64,000 nt of DNA from Cytophagales bacterium (GCA_013298985.1 JAAFJS010000004.1:1-64000), one strand, 5' to 3'; counted from the first letter of the stretch, positions 1-8,818 are shown. The notes: generated by a model not told the origin, from the sequence alone. Made by a program: numbers and translations.

Positions 1-1
1 T

Positions 2-103
2 TCATATAGGGCATTAGGCGTAAAAAAAGATGATACCATAATTTGATTTTGGATAGGTTCTCATGCTGAATATGACCAACTTACCGAATCGCTAAGAAAA
101 TAA
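2..103 (+). pseudogene. 3' remnant of RelE/HigB-like toxin, with in-frame TGA (SYRALGVKKDDTII*FWIGSHAEYDQLTESLRK)
   Basis: Manual translation of frame 2; the tail resembles RelE-family C-termini (RALG...D.IIWFWIGSHAEYD.L) with TGA at the expected Trp; runs off the left edge. Confidence 0.6.
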
Positions 104-137
104 TTTGGCAAGCAATAAGTAAAACCAAATTTCAAAA

Positions 138-650
138 CTATGCCTTGAACCAGCCAGAATACATGATGTAGTTTCCTGAAATACGTTTCAGCATTTCTTT
201 GAGTTTGTCGTCAATGGGTTTTATTTTTTTGGCAGGTACGCCCGCATAGAGAAAGCCCGACTCGACGATAGTGCCTTCCAGTACAACTGCGCCTGCGGCA
301 ACCATCGCGCCAGTCTGGACTACGGCACCGTCCATGACAATAGCCCCCATGCCCACCAGCGAGTCATCTTCGAGGGTACACCCATGCACGAGCGCGTTAT
401 GCCCGATGGAAACCCTGCTCCCAATCGTCGTTTTGGCGGTTTTGTAAGTGCAGTGAATCACTGCGCCATCTTGGATATTGGTCTGATTCCCAATCGTGAT
501 GCTATTCACGTCCCCGCGAATAACGGTGTGAAACCACACACTACACTGGTCGCCCATGATTACTTCGCCTACAATCGTCGCATTTTCAGCCAAATAGCAA
601 TCCTCGCCAAAAATCGGACTAATGCCGTTTACTGTTTTGATAAGAGCCAT
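138..650 (-). CDS. gamma carbonic anhydrase family protein (left-handed beta-helix hexapeptide repeats)
   Basis: ORF translation: hexapeptide repeats, VSIGHNALVHGCTLEDDSLVGMGA. Confidence 0.9.
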   Translation of the reverse strand: MALIKTVNGISPIFGEDCYLAENATIVGEVIMGDQCSVWFHTVIRGDVNSITIGNQTNIQDGAVIHCTYKTAKTTIGSRVSIGHNALVHGCTLEDDSLVGMGAIVMDGAVVQTGAMVAAGAVVLEGTIVESGFLYAGVPAKKIKPIDDKLKEMLKRISGNYIMYSGWFKA

Positions 651-688
651 CTTAATAAAATTAGGATTTCAAAAGATAAAAAATACCA

Positions 689-1396
689 TTAATTTTGTGG
701 GTTAGTAGCCCAAACAGTAGCTTCGGTGATAAAGCCTACATCATTGAGAGTGAGCATACTAACAATGGTATGAGCTATTTCAGTTGCTTCTAATTTGGTC
801 GCATTTTGAGGTCTTGCCTGCCTACCAGAGTTAGCGACAAAATCTGTTTGCACCTCACTTGGATTGACGAGCATCACGCGCACATTGTGCTTGCGAAGTT
901 CATGTCGCCAACATTCGGTCATGCCTTTGAGGGCAAATTTGGTCGCGACATACGCCGTTCCATTGGCAAAACCTGCCAAGCCCGCCGTAGAGGAAATATT
1001 CACAATATTGCCGTAACTTTTTGAAACAAAGTGTTTTGCGCTTTCTCTCGCCGTTACCATTGCGCCTGTAAGATTGGTGGCAAGTAGTTCGTTAAACTTG
1101 TCCGTAGGCGTATCAACCAGCAGCCCAAAAAAACCAAAAGCGGCATTGTTAATCAGTACATTAAAATCACCAAATTCTTTGATAACTGTTGCGACCATGC
1201 GCGTAACATCTTCTTCTTTGCTCACATCAGCCAAAATAGGCAATGCGCCAATGCTTCGTGCCGCGTGGTCAAGTTTTTCTTGGTTACGCCCACAGATAGC
1301 CACTTTTGCGCCCTGCGCGATGAGTTGTTTCGCTACCTCGAAGCCAATGCCTCCACTGCCCCCAGTTACCAAGACTTTTGCATTTTTGAGTTCCAT
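689..1396 (-). CDS. SDR family oxidoreductase
   Basis: TGGSGGIG nucleotide-binding motif, NNAAFG, YVATKFALKG. Confidence 0.92.
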   Translation of the reverse strand: MELKNAKVLVTGGSGGIGFEVAKQLIAQGAKVAICGRNQEKLDHAARSIGALPILADVSKEEDVTRMVATVIKEFGDFNVLINNAAFGFFGLLVDTPTDKFNELLATNLTGAMVTARESAKHFVSKSYGNIVNISSTAGLAGFANGTAYVATKFALKGMTECWRHELRKHNVRVMLVNPSEVQTDFVANSGRQARPQNATKLEATEIAHTIVSMLTLNDVGFITEATVWATNPQN

Positions 1397-1510
1397 ATTT
1401 CTAATGATTATTTATTTTTAAAAATTTGATTATCAAATAATTATATGATAAAACTATTTCAAACTATTTAATTTTTGATTCTTCTAATCTTTTAGCGCAT
1501 TGTAATTCAT

Positions 1511-1592
1511 CAGTTCCACTGTGGGTGAACACATGAATCATTGATAGGGCATTTTTTCACGTGTTATCTCTCGGTACGAAGTACGTGAAAAA
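1511..1592. repeat. 14-mer CAGTTCCACTGTGG (1511-1524) followed by hairpin tttttcacgt...acgtgaaaaa (1553-1592)
   Basis: Direct reading; the same 14-mer recurs at 5843 and, inverted, at 47412. Confidence 0.65.
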
Positions 1593-1630
1593 CCAATTTT
1601 TCCGCTATAACTTTTTATAAACCTAATTTT

Positions 1631-1999
1631 TTATTCAAAAAACATCAAAAAAGTTTCTACAATATAAATAAGTGCAAAAATAAGAAGCAAGCCACAGGCA
1701 AAAATAATAGGAGAAATGCTGATATAAAAAGCCTTTCTGTACTCTTTTTTCCTGTATTCTTGCTGGGTACGAAAAATAGACCAAATCGTGAGGAGTGGAA
1801 AGCCAATGCCACCAACAGCCCAAGTAAGGTTCTGCGCCAAGTTTTCACCTCCACTCATATAAGTCTGCAATGGCTTGACAATCAGCGCAATCAAACCAAA
1901 AAATAGTGTAGCAGGAACAAAAAGCCCTAAGACGATATTTAGCACTGTCAGCGCAGGCTTGATGTCTTCATTAAAAAATGGGTGATGTTGGTCTTTCAT
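1631..1999 (-). CDS. small membrane protein, three predicted TM segments
   Basis: Hydrophobic profile of 122-aa ORF. Confidence 0.65.
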   Translation of the reverse strand: MKDQHHPFFNEDIKPALTVLNIVLGLFVPATLFFGLIALIVKPLQTYMSGGENLAQNLTWAVGGIGFPLLTIWSIFRTQQEYRKKEYRKAFYISISPIIFACGLLLIFALIYIVETFLMFFE

Positions 2000-2024
2000 T
2001 TATTTGTTGTTTCGTAAGGTTTAG

Positions 2025-2852
2025 CTATTCATTTGTTTCTTTTCTTAATTCGTGAATTTGCGCGATGGATAAACCAGTTGCACTTAAAATAAAATCATCA
2101 TCAGAACCCAACTTAATCAGATTTTTACCAATTTGTCTGTCCCTGCTTTCAATAAGGAACAACTCTCTTGTTTTTTCATCTGTTTCACGTATTTTGGCAT
2201 ACTCATATTCCTCTACTTCTGATTTTGTCCAAGCGTGCTTATCTGCTTCTTTATAAGCCTCTTGTAGCCCAACATCATCTATATTTGGTGGAACGATAGC
2301 TAAATTAGGCGCATTTTTGATAAAGAAAATCCACTTTTCTATCCTGTTTTTCAATTCATTTTCGCTAAAATTAAATTTGGGTAATTCAATAAAATGAAAA
2401 GTAAAATCTTTGAGTTTGTGTTCTTGGGTTTCTTCGTCCAGAATCAAATGCCTTGAAAGATATTTCGTTCCTTGTAAAAACTCAAAATCCAAAATTCCTA
2501 TAAAAATCATTGGCTTTAAAAGGTGATAATCCTCGCCCTCGCCTAACTGAGCAGCATAACCTTTGGACAGATAGTAAATAATGCGCTTATCAAGTCCCTT
2601 TTTATCAGCAACTTGCATTTCTATAATATATGTATTTCCGTTTTCATCTTTGGCTCTCACATCTAAAATACTTGCTTTGGATTGGGTAAATCGGGGTAGT
2701 TGATACGGATTGAGTATTTCTATCCAGCTAATTTTTTGTGTATCCTCTAATTTTAACACAGCATTGAGAAAAGAAATCAGAATTTCTTTCTTGGTTTCAT
2801 TACCAAATATTTTTCGGAAAGCTATATCATTTTTTACATCTGCAAATTGCAT
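2025..2852 (-). CDS. Rpn family recombination-promoting nuclease / PD-(D/E)XK nuclease family transposase
   Basis: DVAFRKIFG-like start (NDIAFRKIFGNETKKEILISFLNAVL), ILDVRAKDENGNTYIIEMQ core. Confidence 0.88.
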   Translation of the reverse strand: MQFADVKNDIAFRKIFGNETKKEILISFLNAVLKLEDTQKISWIEILNPYQLPRFTQSKASILDVRAKDENGNTYIIEMQVADKKGLDKRIIYYLSKGYAAQLGEGEDYHLLKPMIFIGILDFEFLQGTKYLSRHLILDEETQEHKLKDFTFHFIELPKFNFSENELKNRIEKWIFFIKNAPNLAIVPPNIDDVGLQEAYKEADKHAWTKSEVEEYEYAKIRETDEKTRELFLIESRDRQIGKNLIKLGSDDDFILSATGLSIAQIHELRKETNE

Positions 2853-2994
2853 ATTCTTTCTTTTTTTTACAAATTTAATTTTTTTTCTGATAGTTTGCCA
2901 ATCATTTCTAATTTTGGAGTATGATTGCGAAAAGTAAAAGGTTTATCAAAGCCCTTCTCACAAAATCAAACCATTTCAAACCATTCATTCTCAA

Positions 2995-4314
2995 ATGCAA
3001 GAATCTAAAAGTATCACCTTCGAGGTTACTGGAGGCACACAACTCAAAGGCGAAATTACGCCGCAGGGAGCAAAAAATGAGGCTTTACAAATTTTGTGTG
3101 CCGTTTTGCTTACACCCGAAACCGTTACCATTCACAATATCCCCAACATCAGAGATGTCAATAAATTGATAGAATTATTGGCTGATTTGGGGGTGGAAGT
3201 CCAGAAACTCAGCGAAAGTTCGTACAGCTTTACAGCGAAAAACGTAAACATGGGCTTTTTGGAAACGCCTGAATTTAAGCAAAAAGCGGCGGCTTTGCGT
3301 GGCTCTATTATGATTTTGGGACCCTTATTAGCGCGATTTGGCAGGGCAAAAATGCCTAAGCCTGGTGGCGACAAAATAGGTCGCCGCAGATTGGACACGC
3401 ATTTTCTTGGCTTTCAGAAACTTGGCGCAAGGTTTAATTATGACATTGACGATAGTTTTTATGAGATAGATGCCTCGCGATTAGAGGGTTGCTATTTGCT
3501 TTTGGACGAAGCCTCCGTAACGGGAACGGCAAATGTGGTGATGACTGCGGTGCTGGCAAAGGGCAAAACTACGCTTTACAATGCCGCTTGCGAGCCTTAT
3601 TTGCAGCAGCTTTGCCTGATGCTAAACCGAATGGGCGCAAAAATCTCTGGTATTGGCTCTAATCTGCTTCATATTGAGGGAGTTACGAATCTGGGTGGTA
3701 CAGCACATACCATGCTTCCTGACATGATAGAAATTGGCAGTTTTATTGGTTTGGCAGCAATGACTTCTTCAGAACTCACCATCAAAAACGCCCGCATAGA
3801 CCAGTTGGGCTTGATTCCTACTGTTTTTCAGCGTTTGGGTATCCAAATGGAGTTTCGCAATGACGACATTTATATTCCTGCCCAAGACCACTACGAAATC
3901 GACAAATTTATAGACGGTTCTATCTTGACGATTGCTGATGCGCCTTGGCCTGGGTTCACACCAGATTTGTTGAGCATTGTGCTGGTTACGGCTACGCAGG
4001 CGCAAGGAACGGTGTTGATTCATCAAAAAATGTTTGAAAGCCGCTTGTTTTTTGTAGATAAATTGATTGACATGGGCGCACAAATTATTCTTTGCGACCC
4101 GCACAGGGCTACGGTCATTGGCTTGGACAAAACCAATCCGCTTCGCGCGATTTCCATGACCTCGCCTGATATTCGCGCAGGCGTTTCCCTCTTGATTGCC
4201 GCGATGTCTGCGACAGGAACGAGCATTATTCGCAATGCAGAGCAGATAGACCGAGGTTATCAAAATATAGATTTGAGGCTCAACGCATTAGGTGCAAAAA
4301 TCAATAGAGTTTGA
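2995..4314 (+). CDS. murA: UDP-N-acetylglucosamine 1-carboxyvinyltransferase
   Basis: EPSP-synthase fold signatures, GAKNEAL, PGGDKIGRRRLDTH, SPDIRAG. Confidence 0.95.
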   Translation: MQESKSITFEVTGGTQLKGEITPQGAKNEALQILCAVLLTPETVTIHNIPNIRDVNKLIELLADLGVEVQKLSESSYSFTAKNVNMGFLETPEFKQKAAALRGSIMILGPLLARFGRAKMPKPGGDKIGRRRLDTHFLGFQKLGARFNYDIDDSFYEIDASRLEGCYLLLDEASVTGTANVVMTAVLAKGKTTLYNAACEPYLQQLCLMLNRMGAKISGIGSNLLHIEGVTNLGGTAHTMLPDMIEIGSFIGLAAMTSSELTIKNARIDQLGLIPTVFQRLGIQMEFRNDDIYIPAQDHYEIDKFIDGSILTIADAPWPGFTPDLLSIVLVTATQAQGTVLIHQKMFESRLFFVDKLIDMGAQIILCDPHRATVIGLDKTNPLRAISMTSPDIRAGVSLLIAAMSATGTSIIRNAEQIDRGYQNIDLRLNALGAKINRV

Positions 4315-4380
4315 AAAAATATTTAAAAAAATATCAATTTGGTGGAAAAACTCGTGAGAATTGATTAATTTTATCGATAC

Positions 4381-4490
4381 TCTGACAATTTTTGTGGAAA
4401 GTTCCCCCCGCTAAAGCGAGGGGTTAATCTAACCCCTCGCTTTAGCGGGGGGAACTCGTAGAAACTCAGTCTGCCACAAAAATTGTCAGA
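4381..4490. repeat. MITE-like nested palindrome: 17-bp perfect terminal IRs flanking a 26-bp perfect inner hairpin with a 3-nt loop
   Basis: tctgacaatttttgtgg (4381-4397) / ccacaaaaattgtcaga (4474-4490); gttccccccgctaaagcgaggggtta (4401-4426) / reverse complement (4430-4455). Confidence 0.9.
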
Positions 4491-4504
4491 CAACCATTTT
4501 ATCT

Positions 4505-4578
4505 ATAAAATTCATCATTATTCATTCGTAATTATTCATTTGTAATTAGCCATTATTCATTTGTAATTAGTCATTAAT
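4505..4578. repeat. AT-rich short intergenic repeat (attcattcgtaattattcatttgtaattag...)
   Basis: Imperfect tandem units; similar tracts near 14461, 28940, 44095 and 50375. Confidence 0.6.
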
Positions 4579-4599
4579 AAAAACTTAATCATTTACGCT

Positions 4600-5676
4600 A
4601 TGTCCGTACTCAGACAACACGCAGAACAACAGTTTGCCGAAGAACTGCACGAAGTCAAAAAGCAAGATACGCACACTCGCCCCGAAAGCTGGGAGATGTC
4701 CCCTTGGGCAGTGGTTACTTATTTGACAGGTGGAAAGCTAAAAAATGGTTTCCAAGTTTCGCCCAAGTACATTGGCAATAAGCGATTGATGGAAATTGCC
4801 GTTGCTACCCTGACCACTGACAGGGCTTTGTTGCTCTATGGGCTGCCTGGCACTGCAAAGTCTTGGGTATCAGAGCATTTAGCCGCCGCCGTTACCAATG
4901 ATTCTACCTTGCTCATTCAGGGAACAGCAGGTACAAGCGAGGAAGCTATCCGCTACGGCTGGAACTATGCACGCCTCTTGGCAGAAGGTCCCAGCGAAAA
5001 AGCACTCGTGATTTCACCCTTGATGGTCGCGATGAAAAGTGGCAAAATAGCACGTATTGAGGAACTTACACGCATGACTGCTGATGTTCAAGATACACTT
5101 ATCACTGTACTTTCCGAAAAAACCTTGCCCGTTCCCGAACTCAATACAGAAATGCAGGCAATCAAAGGTTTCAATGTGATTGCCACTGCCAATAACCGCG
5201 ACAAAGGCGTAAATGAGCTTTCCAGCGCGTTGAAACGCCGATTCAATACAGTGATTTTGCCGCCACCTGATAGCATAGATGAGGAAATCGACATTGTGCA
5301 ACGGCGCGTCGCCAGTATCGTTCCTAATATCAAAATGCCTTTGGAAGAATCTACTTTGAAAGAAATTAGGCGTATTGTAATCATTTTCAGAGAGTTACGC
5401 AATGGTGTTTCAGATGATGGCAAAACAAAAATAAAACAACTCTCTGGCTCCGTCAGCGTAGCAGAAGCTATCTCAGTTGTAAACAGTGGGTTAGCCTTAG
5501 CGACTTACTTTGGTGATGGCGTGCTAAACGCGCAGGACGTAGCGGCGAGCTTGGTAGGTGCAGTCGTCAAAGACCCTGTTCAGGACAAAATCGTATGGCA
5601 GGAATACTTGGAAACGGTGTTGAAACCCAAAGAAAACTGGAAAGATTTGTACCGCGCCTGCAAGGAAGTGATGTAA
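4600..5676 (+). CDS. MoxR-type AAA+ ATPase
   Basis: Walker A GLPGTAKS, sensor FNVIATANNRDKGVNELSSALKRRF. Confidence 0.88.
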   Translation: MSVLRQHAEQQFAEELHEVKKQDTHTRPESWEMSPWAVVTYLTGGKLKNGFQVSPKYIGNKRLMEIAVATLTTDRALLLYGLPGTAKSWVSEHLAAAVTNDSTLLIQGTAGTSEEAIRYGWNYARLLAEGPSEKALVISPLMVAMKSGKIARIEELTRMTADVQDTLITVLSEKTLPVPELNTEMQAIKGFNVIATANNRDKGVNELSSALKRRFNTVILPPPDSIDEEIDIVQRRVASIVPNIKMPLEESTLKEIRRIVIIFRELRNGVSDDGKTKIKQLSGSVSVAEAISVVNSGLALATYFGDGVLNAQDVAASLVGAVVKDPVQDKIVWQEYLETVLKPKENWKDLYRACKEVM

Positions 5677-5738
5677 GGACAGAGTATGCTAAGATTAAGT
5701 ATTTCCATTAAATTAGTTGAAATTTCAAATAAAGATAG

Positions 5739-5978
5739 TTCTCGGACAATATTTGTGGGAAGCTCACCCCGCTAAAGTGAGGTGTTATTTTTAACCCACC
5801 GTTTATTGGTTTTCATAAAATACTCGTTCTTTGAGTTCCTACCAGTTCCACTGTGGCATTAAAACGGTAGGTTAAATATAGCTCACCGTTTTAACGGTGG
5901 GAACGTTCAAAATCCAAGAACGCGGTTTATTCTTGAATGTCAATTAACGGTGGGGACTACTCTACCACGAAAAATGCG
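5739..5978. repeat. decayed/composite copy of the 4381 palindromic element, containing inner inverted repeats and the CAGTTCCACTGTGG 14-mer
   Basis: ctcggacaatatttgtggg...accccgctaaagtgagg...; aacggtaggtta and accgttttaacggtggg; ...ctaccacgaaaaatgcg. Confidence 0.6.
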
Positions 5979-5992
5979 ATATAATCATAAAA

Positions 5993-6508
5993 ATGAATAA
6001 AAAAGTAAAAACAAATCCAATAAAAAATTATTCCATTCTGGTTGCTATTGGAATTATTAGCGTTTTCTCCTATTCCTGCAACAGCGAATCAGGAAAGTCA
6101 GAAAATTTGGACACTAAAAACAAAACTGATATGAGAAAATTACCTAATCCAGTAGTTTATTTTGAAATTCCTGTAACAGACATGGATAGGGCAATGAGGT
6201 TTTATACCTCAGTTTTTGATTTTGATTTTGAGAAAGATTCCATTGATGGGAATGAGATGGCTCTATTTCCTTTTGCTGAAAATGAACGTGGAATTTCAGG
6301 CGCACTGGCGAAGGGAGAAATTTATAAACCCACAAAAAATGGTGTTTTGATTTACTTCGAAACCGAAAACATAGATGAAACATTAAAATTGGTGGAGCAA
6401 AACGGTGGGAAACTTTTATATCCCAAGACTTCCAATGGCAGTTTGGGTTCTGTGGCAGAATTTGAAGATAGTGAAGGAAATAGAATTGCTTTACACTCGA
6501 AGCCCTAA
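5993..6508 (+). CDS. VOC (glyoxalase/bleomycin-resistance fold) protein with lipoprotein signal peptide
   Basis: Lipobox-like FSYSC; VVYFEIPVTDMDRAMRFYTSVFDFDF...SLGSVAEFEDSEGNRIALHS. Confidence 0.85.
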   Translation: MNKKVKTNPIKNYSILVAIGIISVFSYSCNSESGKSENLDTKNKTDMRKLPNPVVYFEIPVTDMDRAMRFYTSVFDFDFEKDSIDGNEMALFPFAENERGISGALAKGEIYKPTKNGVLIYFETENIDETLKLVEQNGGKLLYPKTSNGSLGSVAEFEDSEGNRIALHSKP

Positions 6509-6511
6509 GTT

Positions 6512-6550
6512 TGGAAAAATTTGTAACGTGTCTGCAAAGAAGTGATGTAA
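6512..6550 (+). pseudogene. duplicated, decayed 3' terminus of the upstream MoxR-type ATPase gene
   Basis: 34/39 nt identity with 5638-5676 by hand alignment; translates WKNL*RVCKEVM* versus WKDLYRACKEVM*. Confidence 0.8.
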
Positions 6551-6563
6551 CAAAAATAAGATA

Positions 6564-7787
6564 ATGGAAAAAGAAATTTTCACACTCAAAGGCTCTAACA
6601 GTGCCAACTGGGGTTTTTTGATGTTTGCCACAGTGGGCGGCTTGCTCGCTTATTGGCTTGACCATACTTTTCTCACTTTTCTTGCCCCTGTACTGTATAT
6701 TTTGGCGGGCAGTTTTGTATCATTTGCGATTTTTACGCCCTTGTTTTGGCAAAAAATAAAAACAACGCTTTCAGCAGATAAAATGGTGATTAACAGAGGA
6801 TTACTGTTCCGAAAACCTCAGACTATTTCATGGCATGACCTACGCCGAACCCAAATTACCTACTTGGAAAATAAGAACAAAATAACCAAAAACATCGACG
6901 AAATTGACTTAGAAAACACCAAAGACATTAGCATAGAGGCAATCACTTTTGTACTCGCCAAAGGCAATGCTCCTACTTTTAGCAGCTATGAATTTGATGA
7001 GATACCTTTCAAAGAATTTTTAAAGGAATTTCAGAGAGTTTATCACACCTATCTTGGCAAGCCTTTGATGCCTCCTCCATCTGAAAAAACAATACCCAAA
7101 AACCAAGCTAATAATACTGAAAATCAAGCCGATAAAGCTGAACAAAATGACAATCATATCGATTCAGCTATCCAAAAGTGCAACATTTATTTACAAGAAG
7201 ACCAGCAACTCGTCAAAGAATTAAAAGAAGCAATGAATGAAGCGTATTCGTCTATTTATCAGCTACATACCTTATATATAGGCAGGGAAGGCGATGAAAT
7301 GCGTTTGCAAAAAAATGATGTTGTGTTTTCACATCAAATTGATGAAGAAAATTATCATTTTTACCTCAAAAATAATTACAAGTTACACACAGAAGAAGCT
7401 GAAATACAGACCGTTGAAAAACTAATTACGACTTCTTTACATAATATTGGCATTGTAGCAGCACGTATCAAAGTTTATGAGGAAATCCTTACAGAACTTG
7501 AGCAAACCAAAGCAAAATATCTGCAACGCCTCAAAGTCCAAGCTATCGCCAACAAAATTGATAATTTGCAACAGCGCAATATCCAAAAATCTGATGAAGT
7601 AGATGAGCTTTCGTTTGATACAGAAAGTATTGTGCAACTGGAATTGCTGACCGAAAAAGTCAAAAAGGCTGACCTCGAACTGTATGCTGAAACCCTAATT
7701 CAACACGCTAACTTAATCAAAGACAATCAGTTAGATGAAATAAAAAGTGATAATTTATTAAAATATTTGGACGAAAAATTAAAGTAA
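6564..7787 (+). CDS. uncharacterised protein: two N-terminal TM segments with PH-like region, then coiled coil
   Basis: LSADKMVINRGLLFRKPQTISWHDLRRTQI; charged helical C-terminal half. Confidence 0.6.
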   Translation: MEKEIFTLKGSNSANWGFLMFATVGGLLAYWLDHTFLTFLAPVLYILAGSFVSFAIFTPLFWQKIKTTLSADKMVINRGLLFRKPQTISWHDLRRTQITYLENKNKITKNIDEIDLENTKDISIEAITFVLAKGNAPTFSSYEFDEIPFKEFLKEFQRVYHTYLGKPLMPPPSEKTIPKNQANNTENQADKAEQNDNHIDSAIQKCNIYLQEDQQLVKELKEAMNEAYSSIYQLHTLYIGREGDEMRLQKNDVVFSHQIDEENYHFYLKNNYKLHTEEAEIQTVEKLITTSLHNIGIVAARIKVYEEILTELEQTKAKYLQRLKVQAIANKIDNLQQRNIQKSDEVDELSFDTESIVQLELLTEKVKKADLELYAETLIQHANLIKDNQLDEIKSDNLLKYLDEKLK

Positions 7788-7812
7788 AATTAAAGGCAAA
7801 AAATAGAGCAAG

Positions 7813-8766
7813 ATGACAAAAATACTATGCGTGGGTGAGGCACTGATAGACATGATTTGTACTGACAAAGGCAAATCGCTTGGAGAAGGGCAAAATTTTC
7901 TGAAAAAAACAGGCGGCGCACCTACCAACGTAGCGGCGGCAGTAGCGGCTCTGGGTGGGCAGGTCGAGCTGGCAGCGAAGGTGGGCAATGACCCTTTTGG
8001 CAAACAGCTTATCGAAACCATGCAAAATTTTGGGGTCAATACGCGTTTTATGCACCAAGACCAAGCTACTTTTACGACTTTTGCTTTTGTATCTCTGATG
8101 GAAAATGGCGAAAGAGATTTTGTGTTTAATCGAGGCGCAGATGGCGAGCTTTCTGTCGAAGATATTGCCCTGATTGATTTGGAGGAATTTGGTATTATCC
8201 ATTTTGGCTCGGCAACGGGCTTTCTGGAAGGTAAACTTCAAATCGCCTATAAAACACTCTTAGAGAGGGCTTTACAGCAAAAAATATTTGTCAGTTTTGA
8301 CCCCAATTACCGTCATTTGTTATTCAAAAATAATACACAAAGTTTCATAGACCAATCATGGCATTTCTTGAAATCTTGTCATTTTTTCAAGGTCAGCGAT
8401 GAAGAGGCAATGCTCATCACAGGCGCAAATACCTTAGACGAAGCCGCAAATAGCTTGATAGAACGCACAAAAGCGACTTTCGCAATTACGCTGGGCAAGG
8501 ACGGCACGATGCTTGGTTACGGCGGAAAAACGTACATTATCCCCAGTATTTCTGTAATGCCAGTGGACACGACAGGCGCGGGTGATGCCTTTGTGGGCGC
8601 AGTTTTGTACCAAATCAGCGAAAGAAAACCAGCAGAAATGACAGTAATAAATTGGGGAGAGTGGCAGAAAATAGTTGCCAATGCCAACAAAGCAGGCGCA
8701 AGAACGTGTGAATATTTGGGTGCGATGGAGGCTTTTAAGCATTTGAGCAGTGATATTTTCAAATAA
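7813..8766 (+). CDS. PfkB family carbohydrate kinase (fructokinase-like)
   Basis: GGAPTNVAAAVAALGG and DTTGAGDAFVGA. Confidence 0.93.
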   Translation: MTKILCVGEALIDMICTDKGKSLGEGQNFLKKTGGAPTNVAAAVAALGGQVELAAKVGNDPFGKQLIETMQNFGVNTRFMHQDQATFTTFAFVSLMENGERDFVFNRGADGELSVEDIALIDLEEFGIIHFGSATGFLEGKLQIAYKTLLERALQQKIFVSFDPNYRHLLFKNNTQSFIDQSWHFLKSCHFFKVSDEEAMLITGANTLDEAANSLIERTKATFAITLGKDGTMLGYGGKTYIIPSISVMPVDTTGAGDAFVGAVLYQISERKPAEMTVINWGEWQKIVANANKAGARTCEYLGAMEAFKHLSSDIFK

Positions 8767-8818
8767 TTTATTAATTCCCAAAAAAATTGAGCAATTTTGT
8801 GTTTTCAAATCAAAACAA

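Noticed and set aside
384-692. ORF 102 aa on + strand
   Set aside because: Antisense shadow of the gamma-carbonic anhydrase gene; no recognisable protein features.
3769-4263. ORF 164 aa on - strand inside murA
   Set aside because: Antisense shadow of a strongly conserved gene; composition (His/Arg/Asn-rich) typical of spurious frames.
4381-4490. CRISPR-like repeat interpretation
   Set aside because: Inverted, not regularly spaced direct repeats; no cas genes in the window.
7813-8766. Sugar-specific kinase assignment (e.g. scrK)
   Set aside because: PfkB family is clear but substrate cannot be assigned from sequence alone.
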